A stretch of DNA of 64,000 nt from Verrucomicrobiaceae bacterium. GTDB taxonomy: Bacteria > Verrucomicrobiota > Verrucomicrobiia > Verrucomicrobiales > Akkermansiaceae. This document shows, one piece after another, positions 25,065 through 32,449 of the stretch; the stretch's first letter is position 1, and every line of letters starts with the position of its first letter. The notes beneath the pieces are model-generated. The model was not told where the DNA came from. It was given only the letters and a program-made list of their open reading frames with translations, and searched no databases. A program made the position numbers and the translations under genes. The DNA lies in NCBI GenBank assembly GCA_027487435.1, contig JAIYDP010000224.1:1-64000 (forward strand). The letters run 5' to 3'.

Positions 25065-27029
25065 TCAACGAATCGCTTCTTGCAGCTCGGGTAGGCTCTC
25101 TGGCTGAGCCATTGAGTCTGCTGATGCCATGAGTTGGCTGGAGCATAAGCGCATGAATTCTTGATAGGTGACGAGTTGCATGCGACCATCATGGTGTTCG
25201 ATGATGGCGGTGAGGCTCTCGACCCAGTCGCCTGAATTGAGGTAATGCACATCGCCTACCATCTTGTCAGCTGGGGTATGAATGTGGCCGCAAATGATGC
25301 CTTGGCAGTTGCGCTTATGAGCGAGGCTTTGCAGTTGCTCTTCGTATTTATCGACAAACGCGACTGCGGATTTGACTTTGCCTTTGATGGCCTTGCTGAG
25401 GGAGAAATATTCCTTGCCGATGATGGCGCGGTATTGATTATACACTCGGTTGATTCGCAACAATGTGTCGTAGCCGAATGCGCCCAAGGTGGCGAGCCAC
25501 TTGTGGTTCGTCGCTACGCTGTCAAAGCCGTCACCATGAACGACGAGATATTTTTTCCCTTGTGGAGAAGTGTGGATGTGTTCTTTGATCAATCGCAAAT
25601 TGCCAAAGGCGAAGGGTAGAAAGCGATCCAGGATGTCATCGTGATTGCCTCGTAGGTAAAGGACTTCTGTGTGCTCTTTTTCCATCTTTTTCATGATGGT
25701 GCGAATCACGCGGCTATGTCGATTTTGCCAACGAGTGCCACGCTTCAGCGCCCAGCCATCGATAATGTCGCCGTTTAAGACGAGCTTTTTGCAACGCACA
25801 TGTTTGAGAAAGGAGACGACTTCTTCCGTTTTGCTATCGGCTGTGCCGAGATGGATGTCGGAGAGGAACACGGTGCGGCATTCCAGTTGCCCGCCTACGA
25901 GCCGCTGGCCTTTGGTGTTGATCATCGGATCGCGATGGCGAGCCGCTTTCGCTAGGGAATGCTCAAAGTGTTCGACGATACTCGCCCACGAACGCTGTTG
26001 CACGGATTGGCAAGCGGCGATGCGTAGTGAGGCATGTCCATGGGTCGCGGCCATCAGAGATAAATCTTTAAAGGCCTGGCTATCACCTTTTTGGCACTTG
26101 CTGCCATTTTGCGTATGCTCGATGACTTCCGCCGCTGCGGCGTAATCGTATGCGATTACGTGAAGCCCACTGGCGAGACCTTCCAACACCACATTGCCAA
26201 AGGTTTCCGTTTCACTGGGAAATAGCAGCACATCCGCAGACGCATAGTGGGTGGCAAGTTCTTCATCGAGCTTTGCTCCTACGAAGTGAACCCAGGGATA
26301 CGATTTTTCAAGTTCGGCTCGCTGGGGGCCATCGCCGACAATCACAAGCTGCGCATCCGGAAGGCTGGTGCGGACATGAGCCACCGCTGCTATGGCGAGT
26401 GGTAGATTTTTTTCTACGGCTACACGACCAACGGCGAGAAAAACACACGCCTCAGGCTGAGCATTCCATGTGCCGCGCAATTTTTCGCAACGCCGCTGGG
26501 GTTGATAGAGTTCCGTATCGACACCACGGCCTAACAATTGAGCGTGCCCAATTCCTTCTTGCTGCAACATCTCTACCACTTCACGACTAGGCGCAAAGGT
26601 CGCGAGCGCTCGGCTATGGACTTGTTTTAAATATCCCATCGCTGCATTTTTCAATCCCTTGAGGCGATACTGTTCCATGTATTGATGGAAATTCGTATGA
26701 AACCCAGTGGTTATGGGAATGCCCATCGTGCTGGCGACGCTCACGGCGGACATACCCATCGGACTCTCCGTGGCGACGTAGATCACATCAGGGCGTTTCT
26801 TTTTCCAGCGTTTGCGAAATTTCAATGGCCCTGGCAAGCCGATGCTGACTTCTTTGTAGCCTGGAAGCTTGATTGCGGCGATGCGTGTGCCTCCGCAAGA
26901 CTCGTCGCCAGAGCGAATCACACGCACACGGTGTCCATTCCCGATGAGACCTTTCACAAGGCGCCCCAAGGTCATGGCTACGCCGTTGATGTCAGGAAAA
27001 TACGTGTCAGTAACGATGTCGATTCTCAT
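25065..27029 (-). CDS. GT4 glycosyltransferase fused to an LpxH-like metallophosphatase
   Basis: 654 residues from ATG 27029 (MRIDIVTDTYFP). Residues ~1-375 are a GT-B family 4 glycosyltransferase: PDINGVAMTLGRLV, GFHTNFHQYM, VFLAVGRVAVEKNL, and the donor site FPSETETFGNVVLEGLASG. Residues ~405-640 are a calcineurin-type phosphoesterase: FLSDIHLGT, LVLNGDIIDGW, LYLRGNHDD, VVHGDGFD and IICGHIHTP supply the two-metal ligands in the order of the UDP-2,3-diacylglucosamine hydrolase (LpxH) group. A role in lipid or envelope glycoconjugate synthesis is an inference. The junction is continuous, with no frameshift. Confidence 0.9.
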   Translation of the reverse strand: MRIDIVTDTYFPDINGVAMTLGRLVKGLIGNGHRVRVIRSGDESCGGTRIAAIKLPGYKEVSIGLPGPLKFRKRWKKKRPDVIYVATESPMGMSAVSVASTMGIPITTGFHTNFHQYMEQYRLKGLKNAAMGYLKQVHSRALATFAPSREVVEMLQQEGIGHAQLLGRGVDTELYQPQRRCEKLRGTWNAQPEACVFLAVGRVAVEKNLPLAIAAVAHVRTSLPDAQLVIVGDGPQRAELEKSYPWVHFVGAKLDEELATHYASADVLLFPSETETFGNVVLEGLASGLHVIAYDYAAAAEVIEHTQNGSKCQKGDSQAFKDLSLMAATHGHASLRIAACQSVQQRSWASIVEHFEHSLAKAARHRDPMINTKGQRLVGGQLECRTVFLSDIHLGTADSKTEEVVSFLKHVRCKKLVLNGDIIDGWALKRGTRWQNRHSRVIRTIMKKMEKEHTEVLYLRGNHDDILDRFLPFAFGNLRLIKEHIHTSPQGKKYLVVHGDGFDSVATNHKWLATLGAFGYDTLLRINRVYNQYRAIIGKEYFSLSKAIKGKVKSAVAFVDKYEEQLQSLAHKRNCQGIICGHIHTPADKMVGDVHYLNSGDWVESLTAIIEHHDGRMQLVTYQEFMRLCSSQLMASADSMAQPESLPELQEAIR

Positions 27030-27130
27030 GATGGTGATTCTTTCCTGCATCAATATGCAAGAAATCTTAACCATCATGAAGTGTCAATGTGTGACAATAT
27101 TGTAACATGGGCTCATGCAGCCCTCATGCC

Positions 27131-27772
27131 TTATTTCTTTTCGGCAGCTTCTTCGACAACGGAAATGGAGATGATTTTCACCGCCTCGATGGGCACATCA
27201 CCAGCGGTGGAAACGATTTTTTCGCCACTAACAGGATGCAACATCGTCAGTGGTTTTTGAGCCGTTTCGACCTTCTTGATCTTTTCTACCACATCCATGC
27301 CTTTGATCACTTTGCCAAAGACGGCATAGCCAAAACCATCAGGGTTTGGCGCGTTGAGCATTTCATTGTTTTTTACGTTGATGAAAAACTGCGCCGTTGC
27401 CGAATTCGGATTGCCAGTGCGCGCCATGGCGATGGTGCCGACATCATTTTTCAAGCCATTTTTTGCTTCATTGACAATGCCTTTGCCGGTGGGCTTTTGC
27501 ACGATCGCATCGTCCTTGATTTCAAAGCCTCCGCCCTGAATCATGAAGTCTTCGATGACGCGGTGGAATACCGTGCCGTCGAAATGTTTCTTGTTCACGT
27601 AGGAAAGAAAATTCTCGACGGTGACCGGAGCTTTCGCGCGATTGAGTTCGATCGTTACGTCGCCATGGTTGGTTTTCATCAGCAGTTGATCGGGTGCGCT
27701 AGCAGCTTTTGCAGGTTCTTCCGCAAAGGAAATGGACGCTAATAGCGCAAGGATGGTGGTGGTGTATTTCAT
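27131..27772 (-). CDS. Exported cyclophilin-type peptidyl-prolyl isomerase
   Basis: 213 residues with a signal peptide (MKYTTTILALLASISFA) and a cyclophilin domain: TNHGDVTIELN, APVTVENFLSYV, FDGTVFHRVIEDFMIQGG with the catalytic Arg, GTIAMARTGNPNSATAQFFINV, and GYAVFGKVIKGMDVV. It accelerates proline isomerisation of exported proteins in the periplasm. It lies between pyrF and the glycosyltransferase fusion on the same strand, with gaps of 36 and about 100 bases. Confidence 0.94.
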   Translation of the reverse strand: MKYTTTILALLASISFAEEPAKAASAPDQLLMKTNHGDVTIELNRAKAPVTVENFLSYVNKKHFDGTVFHRVIEDFMIQGGGFEIKDDAIVQKPTGKGIVNEAKNGLKNDVGTIAMARTGNPNSATAQFFINVKNNEMLNAPNPDGFGYAVFGKVIKGMDVVEKIKKVETAQKPLTMLHPVSGEKIVSTAGDVPIEAVKIISISVVEEAAEKK

Positions 27773-27808
27773 AGTATTTTGATTTTGGTTGAGATTGGTG
27801 GAAAAAAT

Positions 27809-28585
27809 TTACACTTGGTAAGCGGCGCGGATGGTCGCTGACCAATGGGCAGCGCGTTGTCCGTAGGTCTTGTCGTCATCTGCATAGAGAATTCCGCGCG
27901 ACACATTGATCACATCTGGTGCAGTGCGCCCCGCAGCAGCAAGCGCGGCGAGATCGCCCCCTTGCGCGCCGAGGCCAGGCACTAGCAATGGCGCATCCGG
28001 CATATCCGCAAGCACATCCGCTGCATTGGTGAGGCCTACCACGTAGCCAACATCCGTGGCCATTGCCGCAGCGCGCGAGCGTTCGCCCAGTGCTGTGACC
28101 AATTGATAAACCGAGCGTCCGTCGTCGAGCTTGCGGCGTTGGAAGTCAGCCGATCCCGCGTTCGAGGTGACGGCCAAGAGATAAATGCCCCGACCTTCCC
28201 AACCGAGAAATGGCTCTAACGAATCATAGCCAAGAAACGGATTCAACGTTACGGCATCCACATTCCAATGCGAAAAATAACTCTGCGCGTAATATTTCTG
28301 TGTCTCGCCAATGTCGCTGCGCTTGGCATCGAGAATGATCGGAACTTCTCGCGGCATCCACGAAAGCAAGCGGTCAAGTATTTCGATGCCACGCAGCCCC
28401 ATCGCTTCAAAATACGCCATGTTCGGCTTGAACGCGGCAGCTACGCTGTAGGTTTCCTCCACCACTTGCCGTAAAAACGCTTCCGTCTCTGCCGGCGTGG
28501 CGCTGCCAGGCCGTGGATCGAGACCCACACACAAGCGAGAATCAGTAGCTTCGATGCGTTGTCGCAGGCGTTCAGAATAGCGCAT
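27809..28585 (-). CDS. pyrF: Orotidine 5'-phosphate decarboxylase, subfamily 2
   Basis: 258 residues from ATG 28585 (MRYSERLRQRI); the frame is open upstream to 28654 without support. It catalyses the last step of UMP synthesis. Landmarks are LCVGLDPRPG, FKPNMAYFEAMG, the catalytic ILDAKRSDIGETQKYYA (Lys/Asp tetrad region of the longer type 2 enzymes), VTLNPFLG, LLAVTSNAGS and LLVPGLGAQGGD. The divergent amidase gene starts about 105 bases away. Confidence 0.95.
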   Translation of the reverse strand: MRYSERLRQRIEATDSRLCVGLDPRPGSATPAETEAFLRQVVEETYSVAAAFKPNMAYFEAMGLRGIEILDRLLSWMPREVPIILDAKRSDIGETQKYYAQSYFSHWNVDAVTLNPFLGYDSLEPFLGWEGRGIYLLAVTSNAGSADFQRRKLDDGRSVYQLVTALGERSRAAAMATDVGYVVGLTNAADVLADMPDAPLLVPGLGAQGGDLAALAAAGRTAPDVINVSRGILYADDDKTYGQRAAHWSATIRAAYQV

Positions 28586-28690
28586 GCCCCAAGGTCTATG
28601 CATTTTCCCACAGATGGCAAGAGCGGGAAACAACGATGGCACAAATTTTTCCATCTTCCCAAGTCGATGAGAATGCGCTAGCTTCGTGAA

Positions 28691-29437
28691 GTGAAATCAC
28701 CGCTGCTGATCTTTCCTTTGACCCTTTTGGCCGTAGTCGCGGCGGTAGTGTGCTGCACCCCCGCCGTGCCAATAGGTTCTGAGCGCGGCGTGGAGTGGGG
28801 CACTCAGCGCAGCGGCTCGCCATCCGCTCAGCAAACATCTCGCCCCGTAGCCGCGAGCGGAAATCTCGCATCATTGATGGCGCGGGTCAATTTACGCCAA
28901 GACCTCGTTCCCAAAGGCTGCCACGGACGCAAGGTCTTCCGCCCCATGACGCCGCGCTATATCACCATTCACAGCACGCAAAATTACAGTGCCGATGCCT
29001 ACAAACATTCCCTCGCCCTCAAACGCGGTGCTCTACGCGCCCCCAAGCGCAAGGGCGGAAATCGCATCGGCTACTTGATCTGGCATTTTACTGTGGATGA
29101 CAAGGTCGCTCTCCAACACGTCCCCACCAACGAACAGGGCGAGCATGCCGACTTCGATGGACCAGGCAACCGTTCCAGCATCGGCATCGAAATGTGCGAG
29201 CATCGCGGCAGCAATCTCGCCGCCACCATGGATCGCACCGCTCGCCTCGCCGCCTATCTGATGCGCAAACATGGCATCCCGCTGCGCAACGTCGTGCCCC
29301 ACTACCATTGGCCGCGCCGTGGTGCTAGCCCACCCAACAAAAATTGCCCGCACTTTTTGTTAGAAAATGGCCGCCCGGGGCGAAAATGGCGCGCCTTCCT
29401 CGCCAAAATCGATTCCTACTACCAACAGATGCGATAG
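28691..29437 (+). CDS. N-acetylmuramoyl-L-alanine amidase, lipoprotein-like
   Basis: 248 residues starting at GTG 28691. The N-terminus MKSPLLIFPLTLLAVVAAVVCC is a membrane-export signal with a possible lipidation Cys. The amidase_2 fold is shown by YITIHSTQNYS (zinc His), GYLIWHFTVDD, SSIGIEMCEHRG (Glu) and VVPHYHWPRRGASPPNKNCPHFL (zinc His and the final His/Cys segment). It cleaves the bond between muramic acid and the peptide in cell-wall recycling or remodelling. The YkgJ-type gene begins immediately after its stop codon. Confidence 0.93.
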   Translation: MKSPLLIFPLTLLAVVAAVVCCTPAVPIGSERGVEWGTQRSGSPSAQQTSRPVAASGNLASLMARVNLRQDLVPKGCHGRKVFRPMTPRYITIHSTQNYSADAYKHSLALKRGALRAPKRKGGNRIGYLIWHFTVDDKVALQHVPTNEQGEHADFDGPGNRSSIGIEMCEHRGSNLAATMDRTARLAAYLMRKHGIPLRNVVPHYHWPRRGASPPNKNCPHFLLENGRPGRKWRAFLAKIDSYYQQMR

Positions 29438-29860
29438 ATGATGCTCGATCACCCTAACAGCGGCAGTCCTGGCAATCGCGATGTGTTCCTTGATCCGGAT
29501 CATTTTCACGTCTGTGAACGCTGCACCGCCTGCTGCAAATGGCCCGGCGACGTGCGCCTCGAAGACGAAGACATCCCACGCATGGCCGATTTCCTCGGCA
29601 TCACCGAGCAGGCATTTCTCGAGCAATACACCCGACTGCGCACCAATCGACAAGGCCTATCGCTCATCGAGAAATCCAACCACGAATGCATCATGCTCGA
29701 AGGCAACTCCTGCCGCATGCACCCCGTAAAGCCCAGCCAATGCGCGGGCTTCCCAAACAAATGGAACTTCCCCGGCTGGCGCAACATCTGTCACGCCACC
29801 ACGATCCCTATGGACGAAGCCAAAGCACGTGGCTTGGTCGGAAAAAATTCTGCAAAATAA
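29438..29860 (+). CDS. YkgJ-family cysteine cluster protein
   Basis: 140 residues; starts ATGATG directly after the amidase stop, so translation is probably coupled. The eight-Cys pattern of the family is present: CERCTACCKW, ECIMLEGNSCRMH, QCAGFPNKW and NICHAT. These proteins are thought to bind zinc or an iron-sulfur centre; the biological role is not established. Nothing links it mechanistically to the amidase beyond the shared transcript. Confidence 0.92.
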   Translation: MMLDHPNSGSPGNRDVFLDPDHFHVCERCTACCKWPGDVRLEDEDIPRMADFLGITEQAFLEQYTRLRTNRQGLSLIEKSNHECIMLEGNSCRMHPVKPSQCAGFPNKWNFPGWRNICHATTIPMDEAKARGLVGKNSAK

Positions 29861-29930
29861 TCCTTGCGCCTACGAGCAAAAGCTGACTATCGTTCTCGCC
29901 CGCCGCGCAAGTAGCGGTAAAACACACAAT

Positions 29931-30007
<77 letters not shown>

Positions 30008-30008
30008 A

Positions 30009-30045
30009 CAAAAGCCTCGATTCTATAAGGGATTGAGGCTTTTTC
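30009..30045 (+). terminator. Terminator after initiator tRNA
   Basis: AAAAGCCTCGAT and ATTGAGGCTTTTT form a stem with a T-run directly after the tRNA CCA end. Nothing else is seen between here and the vapC remnant. Confidence 0.85.
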
Positions 30046-30174
30046 CTTTGGTTGGTGATGCGAGGTGTGAACACTTGCTATAGGCACTTGCCGCCTCGCC
30101 TTCCAGCCACGCAAAGAATTAGTGGGCAGGAGAACGAGCATTGAGATGCGTTGCTTTTTGAGTTGTTACGTAGT

Positions 30175-30520
30175 TTAGCGAAAGGGGTTGATGACGAGCA
30201 CGCTGCCGTAGGTTTGGCCGTGGCTGAGGTCTTCGGAATAAACAACTGTGGCAACCAAGCGCTGCGCTGCGGCGAGGATCGCGCCGTCCCAATAGGCGAG
30301 TTGGTATCTCTGAGCCAGCGCAATGCCTGCGCTACTGGAGTTGGTAGCTTACGGGTAGCGTTAGAGAATAACTCAGCCAGCACTTGTGCGGAGACGCCAT
30401 AGTCCGTTGCCAGCATCAACTCAATGGACTTGGCTCGTTTCGTCGCAGAGGCGGGTGCCGTATCTACGGCGTAAAGGAGGATATATTTATATCGTAAAGC
30501 GCGTTAACGACTGCGGTCAT
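30175..30520 (-). pseudogene. Broken VapC-type PIN-domain toxin
   Basis: Read on the minus strand from ATG 30520 the sequence starts MTAVVNALYDINI, then needs a one-base frame change to continue LLYAVDTAPASATKRAKSIE and YGVSAQVLAELFSNATRKL. After PTPVAQ there is an internal deletion of the middle of the domain with another frame change, and the end resumes as LAQRYQLAYWDGAILAAAQRL, VVYSEDLSHGQ, VINPFR and stop at 30175. These are the PIN signature segments (YDxN, E, SYWDAxI, YSEDLxHG). With two frame breaks and missing residues it cannot make a working RNase toxin. Confidence 0.85.
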
Positions 30521-30743
30521 AAAGCTCCTCGCGTGGGGTTTTAATGCCATGGCTGCTAGCGGTGGATTGCTGGATGATTTCCATCAATCGCAGGCGGGAA
30601 GGTGTGATTGGGGGGCTGTCTGTTACCAATGTGCGTTAATAATCTACCACCAACGCGTCAAGTGAGGTGTGGTTGCGCTGGGCGTAGCGTTTTGCTTCAT
30701 CGGCAACTTCCTCGTCAAGTTCAAGCAATAGCGTTTTCTTGAA
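30504..30743 (-). pseudogene. Broken VapB-like antitoxin with in-frame stop
   Basis: The minus strand encodes FKKTLLLELDEEVADEAKRY and AQRNHTSLDALVVDY, then a TAA at 30636-30638, and the same frame continues as RTLVTDSPPITPSR up to KTPREELYDRSR and a stop at 30504, overlapping the toxin ATG by 17 bases as in intact vapBC pairs. This matches ribbon-helix-helix antitoxins of the DUF6364 kind. No ATG remains at the 5' end. A truncated N-terminal DNA-binding piece could still be made, but no start codon is evident. Confidence 0.78.
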
Positions 30744-30956
30744 TGGGAAATATGCTAGAATGTGGGAAACGTCAAGCTGCGGATATCGGGCGGAGCACTG
30801 AGCCAGATCTGTTCCGAATTATGCGGGTAGTTGTAGTAGTGAAGAGAGTGAATCGGCTTGCTGGACGCGGGATTGGGGTGGGAATAATTTCGTATTTCTC
30901 GTTTGACGTGTCAGGAAACTTTTGGAAGGCTAAGCCTGCATCAAATAAAAACCATT

Positions 30957-31550
30957 ATGAAACTCAGTATTTTTGCTCTCTTCATTTCGTTCGCATCTGT
31001 CTCCGCAGCCACTACCATCATTCGTGGTTTTGAGAATCTATCACCGGGAGCTTACCCCTCCATTTCCTATCCAGAATTCACAGTGACTGCCACTTCTTTT
31101 GGTGGTGACTTGCGCGTTACTACTTTTGCCGGATTCGCAGCAGAGGGAGTCAATTTTATTTATGCAACGAAATCATCCGCACCGAGTGCGATAGGCGATG
31201 GGAATTTACAATTCACCGCCAACACCATTTACACATTTGATAGTTTTTCCGTCAATGGTGTCGAATCGAGTGTCGGAACAGTCGTTGCAAATGTGAACAT
31301 GTTCGCTGACGGCGGTGCCTCCTTAGGCTCATTCAACATCATCGCCCCAGGTTCTAATATGACACCCGTGGCCTACACATTTGCGAATTATACGACCACT
31401 CCAGTCGCTAAGTTTGAAATCACCAACAATGTTGACCTTTCAGGGTTTGCGGTCGATAAGATTGTTATGACGATACCTGAACCATCGTCTTTATTGCTCG
31501 GTAGTTTTGGTGCGTTCGTTTTGGTCGCACGGCGCCGTCGCACGGCCTAA
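30957..31550 (+). CDS. PEP-CTERM sorting-domain protein
   Basis: 197 residues from ATG 30957: signal peptide (MKLSIFALFISFASVSA), a beta-rich Ser/Thr/Gly/Asn central part without Cys, and the C-terminal sorting tail IPEPSSLLLGSFGAFVLVA followed by RRRR. Such tails direct export and processing by an exosortase, which is not encoded in this window. It is unlike the tandem PEP-CTERM group at 38.9-40.9 kb in its central part. It is a single-gene unit followed by short dispersed repeats. Confidence 0.88.
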   Translation: MKLSIFALFISFASVSAATTIIRGFENLSPGAYPSISYPEFTVTATSFGGDLRVTTFAGFAAEGVNFIYATKSSAPSAIGDGNLQFTANTIYTFDSFSVNGVESSVGTVVANVNMFADGGASLGSFNIIAPGSNMTPVAYTFANYTTTPVAKFEITNNVDLSGFAVDKIVMTIPEPSSLLLGSFGAFVLVARRRRTA

Positions 31551-31552
31551 GC

Positions 31553-31580
31553 GTGGCGGAGGCGTCCTCGCCTCCCAGCC
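31553..31580. repeat. Small palindromic REP-like repeat
   Basis: GTGGCGGAGGCGTCCTCGCC plus the next eight bases contains the hairpin GGAGGCG-TCCT-CGCCTCC. Near-identical units lie at 43150-43176 and, inverted, at 43193-43220. It directly follows the stop of the PEP-CTERM gene. Confidence 0.6.
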
Positions 31581-31617
31581 CCTCAAAGAAACCACTCAGC
31601 CGTGACCAAGGAAAAGC

Positions 31618-31677
31618 TAGGCATCCCCACGTTGCCGGAAAAGCTCCGGCTTGACTACGGCGGCTTGCGTTTCCTCA
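31618..31677 (-). pseudogene. 3' relic of a third phosphatase-TPR-sulfotransferase gene
   Basis: The minus strand reads EETQAAVVKPELFRQRGDA and stop. The intact paralogue at 36182-38869 ends EALAAVVKPELFRQRGA and stop, and 36 consecutive bases are identical (31630-31665 versus 36192-36227). The remainder of the gene is gone; the nucleotidyltransferase gene stop lies only a few bases upstream. It marks a former extra copy, or a recombination endpoint. Confidence 0.8.
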
Positions 31678-31681
31678 AAGG

Positions 31682-32284
31682 TCATTCGGGTTGATCGAGA
31701 ATGTGAAGCAGTCTTCCTGCTAAAGTTGAGTCCAGATCCGCTACCATGGTGCGATCCAGCAGCCCTACATCGGCTAAATCGCGCAGGTGAACGCGATCTT
31801 TGTCACGCCACGCGGCCAGCTTCATTCGCACGAGCGCGTTCAAGGAAATGAGTGTGAAATCCCCTACGTCTTCTGAGTCATCTACATCCGCATTTGCATA
31901 GAGGGCATCTTGCTTGGGTTTTTCTCCCGCAAACAACACATGCACCGCATCACGGATTTTTCCTTCTGGGCTATCAAGAAACACATCCATCGCTCCGCCT
32001 CCTAGGGATGCAACACGACGATGCGTGTATCCCGCAGCTTGCAATGCCGCAACGGCAGCGGGCAAATCTGCCCTTCTCAGCAAAACATCCACATTTCTGG
32101 TATTTCGCACCGCGCTCTCATCGACTCGTGATACCCAGGCAGCTACCGCGTTTCCACCAATCACGGCATACGGCACATTGGCTTTGCGGAGACAGGCACT
32201 CACATGCAGCAGACGTAAGCGGATTTTATCTACCGCATCACTCATGCGCTGCCAATTGACGGGTGATACAAGCAAGGGAATCAT
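31682..32284 (-). CDS. Nucleotidyltransferase-fold protein (AbiEii/MNT-like)
   Basis: 200 residues. Residues ~35-75 hold the nucleotidyltransferase core: VPYAVIGGNAVAAW followed by RNTRNVDVLLRR, where families of this kind have GG...R.T.DvDlL. The first acidic residue of the DxD pair is Asn here (NVD), so catalysis may be altered. The C-terminal part (LISLNALVRMKLAAWRDKDRVHLRDLADVG) is typical of AbiEii-like proteins, often linked to toxin-antitoxin or phage defence. No partner antitoxin is adjacent. It separates the 3' relic from the first large phosphatase gene. Confidence 0.75.
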   Translation of the reverse strand: MIPLLVSPVNWQRMSDAVDKIRLRLLHVSACLRKANVPYAVIGGNAVAAWVSRVDESAVRNTRNVDVLLRRADLPAAVAALQAAGYTHRRVASLGGGAMDVFLDSPEGKIRDAVHVLFAGEKPKQDALYANADVDDSEDVGDFTLISLNALVRMKLAAWRDKDRVHLRDLADVGLLDRTMVADLDSTLAGRLLHILDQPE

Positions 32285-32449
32285 CGTTGTGAGAACTTTT
32301 GGTTGGTGTATTACCGTAGTGCATTTGATGCGATGTAGTCTAGCTAGAGCATTTGATTGCGAAATCCTAGAATTTTACCAGAGTCGCAAGCTTGGCCTGC
32401 GTTCTGAGCAATTTTTTCGCTAGGACTGATAACCTCAAAATCTAGGAAG

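Noticed and set aside
30078-30419. 113-codon minus-strand frame in the vapC region as an intact gene
   Set aside because: Only its first third matches a PIN toxin; the rest is out of frame, and the true toxin ending is found in another frame. It is described as a pseudogene instead.
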